Positions 6,497 to 10,536 of a stretch of DNA of 10,536 nt are shown here, piece after piece (position 1 is the first letter of the stretch; each line of letters begins with the position of its first letter). The stretch is from an uncultured Sutterella sp. (lineage in GTDB: Bacteria; Pseudomonadota; Gammaproteobacteria; Burkholderiales; Burkholderiaceae_F), in assembly GCA_902477615.1 (NCBI GenBank), contig CABSHY010000025.1, positions 1-10,536 on the forward strand. Direction: 5' to 3'. The position numbers were made by a program, and so were the translations under genes. A model generated the notes under the pieces. The model ran no database searches, was not told the DNA's origin, and saw only the letters and a list, made by a program, of their open reading frames with translations.

Positions 6497-7396
6497 ATGA
6501 AATCATCTGTCATTGCCTTTTTTATGGTTATGGTGGCAGCCGTATTGTGGGGATCTATCGGTTTCGCACAAAGCTTTATGTCTGCAGCAGTCCCTGTGTA
6601 TTGGATTGCTTCGGGACGCTTTTTTGTTGCGAGTCTATTTTTCTTTTTACTTTTGATCCTTCATAAAAACGGCTTTGATTTCAAGAACTTTTCTTCTCAC
6701 ATTTGGTTTTTGCTTTTGTTGGCAGCATTAAGCATTACGATTAATAACTTCTGCTTCTTTTACGGTGTCAGAGAAACGGGAATTGCCATCGGATCTGTTG
6801 CCACGATTGGCTCTGCTCCCATTTGGGCTGGACTATTAGCCATTTTCGTTAATCGCAAAATACCTTCAAAATCTTGGTGGCTTGGTGTCTGTTGCGCCGC
6901 TGTGGGCGTGACATGGATGGCGATTTCACAAGCTCATTCTTGGTTTATTGATCTTGTTGGACTGGGAAGTTGCTTAATAGCGGGATTGTGTTATGCCTGC
7001 TTTAGTCAATTGAGTGCTCAACTGGTAAAGCAAATCAGTTCGCAATCGGCAATGGCTTTTAGCTTCATGCTTGCGTTTTTGATTGCTACGCTGGCCTCTT
7101 GCTTATTGAGTCCACTCCCTAACTCACTTTCTCTCATTGACTACACGGTGGTTCTGTATCTCGGTGTTTTTACGACCGGGGTGGCTTTTTTGCTCTACAC
7201 CAGAGCTCTTTCTCGCATCAATTTCAATACAGCGGTGGCTTTATCTCTTTTGGATCCTGTGACAGCTTTTCTCTTGGCAGTTTTCGTGGTTCATGAGCCG
7301 ATTCAACTCAACGCTGTTTGTGGATTGCTCTTTATTTTGTTCGGACTTCGTCTAGTTATGAAAAACGAACTTACTTCTTCACCCAAGGAGAACTGA
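6497..7396 (+). CDS. EamA/DMT-superfamily permease (10-TM)
   Basis: Inner-membrane carrier of the drug/metabolite transporter superfamily, about 299 residues, the usual length. It has two EamA repeats, roughly residues 5-135 and 148-290, each with about five hydrophobic helices. The first begins with the typical AAVLWGSIGFAQSF pattern and the second contains the CYACFSQLSAQLV segment. The first repeat ends near GVCCAAVGVTWMA, and the second closes with the usual LLDPVTAFLLAVFVVHEP and LLFILFGLRLV stretches. I choose ATG 6497 rather than the in-frame TTG at 6491 because the Shine-Dalgarno GGGGAGG (6482-6488) is 8 bases from the ATG but only 2 from the TTG. It sits between the amidohydrolase and the DcuC-like carrier, with one base separating its stop from the next start. 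By context it would export or import the amidohydrolase's substrate or product. Many family members export amino acids or purine-like metabolites; direction and substrate are unknown. Confidence 0.88.
   Translation: MKSSVIAFFMVMVAAVLWGSIGFAQSFMSAAVPVYWIASGRFFVASLFFFLLLILHKNGFDFKNFSSHIWFLLLLAALSITINNFCFFYGVRETGIAIGSVATIGSAPIWAGLLAIFVNRKIPSKSWWLGVCCAAVGVTWMAISQAHSWFIDLVGLGSCLIAGLCYACFSQLSAQLVKQISSQSAMAFSFMLAFLIATLASCLLSPLPNSLSLIDYTVVLYLGVFTTGVAFLLYTRALSRINFNTAVALSLLDPVTAFLLAVFVVHEPIQLNAVCGLLFILFGLRLVMKNELTSSPKEN
7385..7390 (+). promoter_or_regulatory. Shine-Dalgarno of the DcuC-family gene
   Basis: AAGGAG inside the last codons of the permease gene, seven bases before the ATG at 7398. It shows tight coupling of the two transporters. 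Confidence 0.75.
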
Positions 7397-7397
7397 T

Positions 7398-8666
7398 ATG
7401 ACAATACTAGGATGGATTGCCATAGGGATTGTTATTTTAACAATTGCAGCATTGGTTAAACGCTGGGAGACGCGCTTGGTTTTATTTACCTCCGGTCTTC
7501 TCATGTGCTTAATTTCTTTTCAACCAATGGAGGCCTTCAATGCTTTTGCCAGTTCCATGACAAAAGGGGGATTGATTACCGCTATCTGTACATCCATGGG
7601 TTTTGCCATGGTATCCAATTACACGCGCTGTGATCAACACTTGGTGGCCTTGTTGTCAAAACCTATTAAAGGGTTAGGACTTTTTCTGATTCCTGTTTGC
7701 ACGGCCGTGACAATTTTGGTCAATATAGCCATTCCCTCTGCTGCAGGTACTGCCGCGGCAGTGGGTTCGACATTAATTCCTGTGATGCTTCGTGCCGGTA
7801 TTTCGCCAGCAGGCTCGGCAGCTTCAGTCATGTTAGGTACGGTTGGTGGTTTATTGTCTCCGGGGACGTCTCACAATGTTTATGTCGCAAAAATGGCTGA
7901 TATGGAAATCATGGATTTCATTGGATTGCACTTACCTTACTCATTGACGCTTTATGCGTTTGTCATCATCGGCGGCTTAGTGATGGCCCTTGTTTTTAAA
8001 GACAAGTCTGCTAAATATGAAAGTGCCAGAATTGATGAATCACGCAAGGTCGAACTGATTGAAAATCCGAATGTCATTTATGCCATCATGCCTTTAGTGC
8101 CAGTTTTATTGTTGGTATTGGGCAATTCAGTGATCCCTCAAATCAAGATGGGTGTGGCTCAAGCCATGGTGGTTGGTGCGATTATTTGCTTGCTGGTAAC
8201 ACGTGCTAATCCTCAAGAATTTTCTAAGACGTTCTTTAGTGGCATGGGTAAGGGCTATGGTGAAATCTTAGGTATCATCATTGCTGCAGGTGTTTTTGCG
8301 GCAGGCTTAAAGGTTACGGGCCTTATTGATACGTTCGTTGAGTTATTAAAGCAATCCAATGACATCGCTCGCTGGGGCGGTTCGATTGGTCCGTGGTTGT
8401 TAGGTGCCATGACTGGCTCGGGTGACGCTTCAACTTTTGCCTTCAATGAAGCCGTAACGCCTCATGCAGCACAATTTGGCATGGAAGTTCCGAAGTTAGG
8501 TGCATTGGCTTTCTTGACGGGTACTTTAGGAAGAACATCATCTCCAATTGCTGGTGCTATGGTTGTTGTGTCGGGCTTAGCCATGGTGAGTCCGATTGAA
8601 GTGGCAAAGCGTACTTCAGTACCGTGCTTCTGTGCCGTGATTGTTTTAGCTTTGATTATGGTTTAG
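7398..8666 (+). CDS. DcuC-family carrier (C4-dicarboxylate/anion transporter superfamily)
   Basis: 422-residue polytopic inner-membrane protein with about 11-12 hydrophobic segments. It resembles DcuC of E. coli along its length, especially near the C-terminus: the TGSGDASTFAFNEAV signature at 339-353 (TGSGNAPFYAFVEM in DcuC), LGRTSSPIAGAMVVVSGLA at 377-395 and SPIEVAKRTSVP at 398-409. A second conserved hairpin-loop element, around PSAAGTAAAVGSTLIPVM at 113-130 and GLLSPGTSHNVYVAKMADM at 151-169, is also of this family. DcuC itself exports succinate or exchanges C4-dicarboxylates under anaerobiosis. Other members of the superfamily carry other carboxylates, so the cargo here is uncertain. 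As last gene of the amidohydrolase operon it more likely carries the pathway's substrate or a carboxylated end product. It is followed by a bidirectional terminator. Family firm; specificity unknown. Confidence 0.88.
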   Translation: MTILGWIAIGIVILTIAALVKRWETRLVLFTSGLLMCLISFQPMEAFNAFASSMTKGGLITAICTSMGFAMVSNYTRCDQHLVALLSKPIKGLGLFLIPVCTAVTILVNIAIPSAAGTAAAVGSTLIPVMLRAGISPAGSAASVMLGTVGGLLSPGTSHNVYVAKMADMEIMDFIGLHLPYSLTLYAFVIIGGLVMALVFKDKSAKYESARIDESRKVELIENPNVIYAIMPLVPVLLLVLGNSVIPQIKMGVAQAMVVGAIICLLVTRANPQEFSKTFFSGMGKGYGEILGIIIAAGVFAAGLKVTGLIDTFVELLKQSNDIARWGGSIGPWLLGAMTGSGDASTFAFNEAVTPHAAQFGMEVPKLGALAFLTGTLGRTSSPIAGAMVVVSGLAMVSPIEVAKRTSVPCFCAVIVLALIMV

Positions 8667-8688
8667 TTTGCAATAATGACCAAATCAA

Positions 8689-8723
8689 AAAAGAGGCGTG
8701 ATTGAGAATGATCCGCCTCTTTT
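8689..8723. terminator. Bidirectional intrinsic terminator between convergent operons
   Basis: Perfect 10-bp inverted repeat AAAAGAGGCG (8689-8698) and CGCCTCTTTT (8714-8723) around a 15-base loop. Minus-strand transcripts see six U residues after the stem; plus-strand transcripts see four. It ends both the DcuC-family operon (stop at 8666) and the HAD phosphatase gene (stop at 8728). Confidence 0.88.
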
Positions 8724-8727
8724 GCTA

Positions 8728-9795
8728 CTAGTTCTTGGGTTTCTTCACCTTTTCGCCAAAAATCGTTCTCAATTCTGCCGTCATGGAAATCGTCTCCCAA
8801 CCGTACTTTTGAGCAGCGTTTTTCGACTTCTCCACGTTTTCCCGACAGTAGGCTCGAGCCTTGTCATCGCACATGAGCCTAAAAGCCATGGTAGGATAGG
8901 GATTGTTGTTAATGGTGTACTGCATCATGCTTGCGTCCCCATTGCTATTACCAAAAGCCAAAATAGGCTTTTGACCGATCTCTTTTGCAATGGCTTCGAC
9001 CTTGTTTTGCTGAAGGTTTTTGACAACCAAAGCGCCTCGCACCAATGCATCGTCGGGACTAAAGCGATAACTCAATCCATCTTTTTCTTTTTGTCCGGTC
9101 GCCAAAAGCTTCACGTCAGACCCGATCACATGATTATGCGTCATGAGATTTAAGCCGTTTACTAAACTTCTCACGATCGCACGATCAGAGCCCGTAACCG
9201 CATAGACAGTGAAGTGGTTGGCTTTAAGGTAGCTAATAATTTCCACCATCGGTAAGAAAAACGCTTCGCCGTATTTGAGATTCGTGTAATAAGGGTTGGG
9301 TGTTTTTGCAAAATCCAATACGTATTGGGCAAAAGCCGCGTCCGTCATCCCTTCAAAGACACTCATGTGCATCTCAAATTCGCCAGGACCATAATCGGGG
9401 AATCGCTCGCCCTTTTGAAGGGCTTTCTCGCCTCTGAGTGCAAAATCATAGATATTTTTAGGCGCTTTATAGGTTGGGTCGTGCAATACGCGATGCAGGA
9501 AAATCAACCAATCTAAGTAAAAAGGACCTCTTTCGTCAATGAGCGTTCCGTCCACATCAAAAACGGCAATACGGTTTTCAATGGGAACAAAGGTATTGGC
9601 TTTTGTGTCTGTCACTTGGTCAACATAAGCTTTGAGCTTACTGACCGTGGGAGAGTCTTTTTGCCAATAATTAAAATCGCCTTGATGGGAAGTTGCTAAT
9701 TGAGCAATCTCGTCTCGTGTGGCAGCGTGGGCTGACGTTGCTTGAATCGCCAAAGCCAGGGTCAAACCCATTAAAAGTGGCACGGTTCTGATCAT
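8728..9795 (-). CDS. Exported HAD-superfamily hydrolase (probable phosphatase)
   Basis: 355 residues with a Sec-type signal peptide: Arg3, hydrophobic core at about 5-20, and an AHA-A cleavage site after residue 24. The mature protein should act in the periplasm. HAD motifs are visible: motif I FDVDGTLID at 79-87 (nucleophile D80, acid D82), motif II TGSD at 201-204, a candidate motif III Lys at 258 or 265, and motif IV GNSNGD at 282-287. A large insert between motifs I and II (about 90-185) forms a C1-type cap, as in phosphoserine-phosphatase-like members. Two cysteines (C309, C317) could form a disulfide in the exported protein. The start is supported by AAGGA (minus strand, 9802-9806) six bases upstream. 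The gene overlaps the M20 gene by ATGA and is probably translationally coupled to it. Phosphate-ester hydrolysis is likely; the substrate is unknown. Confidence 0.88.
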   Translation of the reverse strand: MIRTVPLLMGLTLALAIQATSAHAATRDEIAQLATSHQGDFNYWQKDSPTVSKLKAYVDQVTDTKANTFVPIENRIAVFDVDGTLIDERGPFYLDWLIFLHRVLHDPTYKAPKNIYDFALRGEKALQKGERFPDYGPGEFEMHMSVFEGMTDAAFAQYVLDFAKTPNPYYTNLKYGEAFFLPMVEIISYLKANHFTVYAVTGSDRAIVRSLVNGLNLMTHNHVIGSDVKLLATGQKEKDGLSYRFSPDDALVRGALVVKNLQQNKVEAIAKEIGQKPILAFGNSNGDASMMQYTINNNPYPTMAFRLMCDDKARAYCRENVEKSKNAAQKYGWETISMTAELRTIFGEKVKKPKN

Positions 9796-10536
9796 TTGTT
9801 ATCCTTGGCATTGGCTCGATTTAAAGCAACAGTTAAAAGAACGGAGGCGCCATAAGCAATGCCTTTGTCGTTAAAGTCAAAGGCGTTGTTGTGCAATGAG
9901 ACTTGGTGATCATCGTCTCTTAAACCCAATCGGAAGAAGCATCCGGGGCGCGATTGAAGCATAAAGGAGAAGTCTTCTCCACCCAAAAGCCTTTCGATGT
10001 CAATGGCACTTTCTTCGCCTAACGAACACTTGGTCAAGCGTTTGGCTTCTTTGACGCATTCGGGATCGTTATATAGAGACGGATAGAGTCGTGTGTAGCG
10101 ATAATCAACGTCCACACCATGCGCCATTGCGACCCCGTGACAAATTTCTCCAATTCGTTTTTCAATAAGATCGCGGATTTCCGGTTCGTAAGAGCGTGTT
10201 GTACCGCCGAAAACAGCTTCTTGCGGAATGACACTGATGCCCTTAGAGTCTCCGGCTTTTACATAGCAAACGGAGACCACACAAGCCTTGTCAGGGGAGC
10301 AGTTGCGTGAAGCAATCGTTTGAATGGCGCTGATTGCTTCGCCCATCGCCACAATGCTGTCTTGCACGAGTTGGGGGCGAGAGCCGTGTCCGCCCGTGCC
10401 TTTAAATCTCACTTCAAAACCGTCTGCATTGGCCGTTGCAAAACCGGAAATAAAGCCCACTTGACCAAGAGGCACCATGGGTTCGGAGTGAAGAGCATAG
10501 TATTCATCAATACCAAAGCGATCCGTTAAACCGTCA
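9792..10536 (-). CDS. M20-family amidohydrolase/peptidase, hippurate hydrolase or aminoacylase type (N-terminus cut by window edge)
   Basis: Cytoplasmic metal-dependent hydrolase that cleaves N-acyl amino acids or similar amides. Only the C-terminal 247 residues are in the window; the reading frame is open to the right edge. The methionine at 10478 is internal, because the upstream sequence (DGLTDRFGIDEYYALHSEP) continues the family pattern with the metal-site His. Also visible are the dimerisation-domain start GTGGHGSRP, GISVIPQEA, GGTTRSYEPEIRD, the LLGGEDFSFML element carrying a conserved Glu/Asp, and the C-terminal LHNNAFDFND His. In the GTGGHGSRPQ element a Gln stands where many hippurate hydrolases have His. 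The N-terminal metal ligands lie outside the window. The stop codon overlaps the start of the HAD phosphatase by 4 bases, so the two are one operon. A nitrogen-scavenging or peptide-turnover role is plausible. Confidence 0.9.
   Translation of the reverse strand, partial: DGLTDRFGIDEYYALHSEPMVPLGQVGFISGFATANADGFEVRFKGTGGHGSRPQLVQDSIVAMGEAISAIQTIASRNCSPDKACVVSVCYVKAGDSKGISVIPQEAVFGGTTRSYEPEIRDLIEKRIGEICHGVAMAHGVDVDYRYTRLYPSLYNDPECVKEAKRLTKCSLGEESAIDIERLLGGEDFSFMLQSRPGCFFRLGLRDDDHQVSLHNNAFDFNDKGIAYGASVLLTVALNRANAKDNK

Noticed and set aside
8698..9153. 151-codon open frame on the plus strand
   Set aside because: It starts inside the terminator loop and runs opposite the HAD gene; it is a shadow.
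10476..10478. ATG as start of the M20 gene
   Set aside because: Upstream in-frame sequence carries family-conserved residues to the window edge, so this Met is internal.
1..10536. CRISPR arrays, tRNA/rRNA genes, insertion sequences, phage genes
   Set aside because: No regularly spaced repeats, no cloverleaf or rRNA-like segment, and no transposase or phage protein was seen on either strand.

Overview
The window is a stretch of bacterial chromosome with seven complete genes and two genes cut by the edges. Nothing in it looks like a phage, insertion sequence, CRISPR array or RNA gene. The protein types point to a proteobacterium: type I glutamine synthetase with the adenylylation tyrosine, an RhlE-type DEAD-box helicase, an AllS-like LysR regulator and a DcuC-family carrier. 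Moderate overall GC with compact, tightly packed operons suggests a gut or host-associated betaproteobacterium such as Sutterella/Parasutterella relatives. That genus-level guess is inference, not something the sequence proves.

Region 1 (1-3745, minus strand) is housekeeping. glnA (glutamine synthetase) is transcribed first and ends at a strong intrinsic terminator. It is followed by an RlmN-family radical-SAM RNA methyltransferase, which abuts an RhlE-type RNA helicase (the stop codon is followed directly by the start codon). The helicase runs off the left edge.

Region 2 (3746-4029) is a 284-bp divergent intergenic region between glnA and a LysR-type regulator.

Region 3 (4030-8666, plus strand) is an accessory metabolic cluster. 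It comprises an AllS/PunR-like LysR regulator, then a metal-dependent amidohydrolase of the cytosine/adenosine/triazine deaminase branch, an EamA/DMT-type 10-TM permease and a DcuC-family carrier. The last three form an operon with good ribosome binding sites and short gaps. A candidate promoter with an overlapping ATC-N9-GAT LysR-type box lies just before the amidohydrolase. The most economical reading is a regulated pathway that takes up an N-containing compound, hydrolytically deaminates it and exports or exchanges a product. The substrate cannot be read from sequence.

Region 4 (8667-10536, minus strand) faces region 3 across a bidirectional terminator. It is an operon of an M20-family amidohydrolase/peptidase (cut at the right edge) and an exported HAD-family phosphatase, which overlap by 4 bp.

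Nitrogen is a plausible common theme: deaminase, M20 amidohydrolase and glutamine synthetase lie side by side. The most interesting part is the regulator-deaminase-two-transporter cluster, which I could not match to a named pathway.
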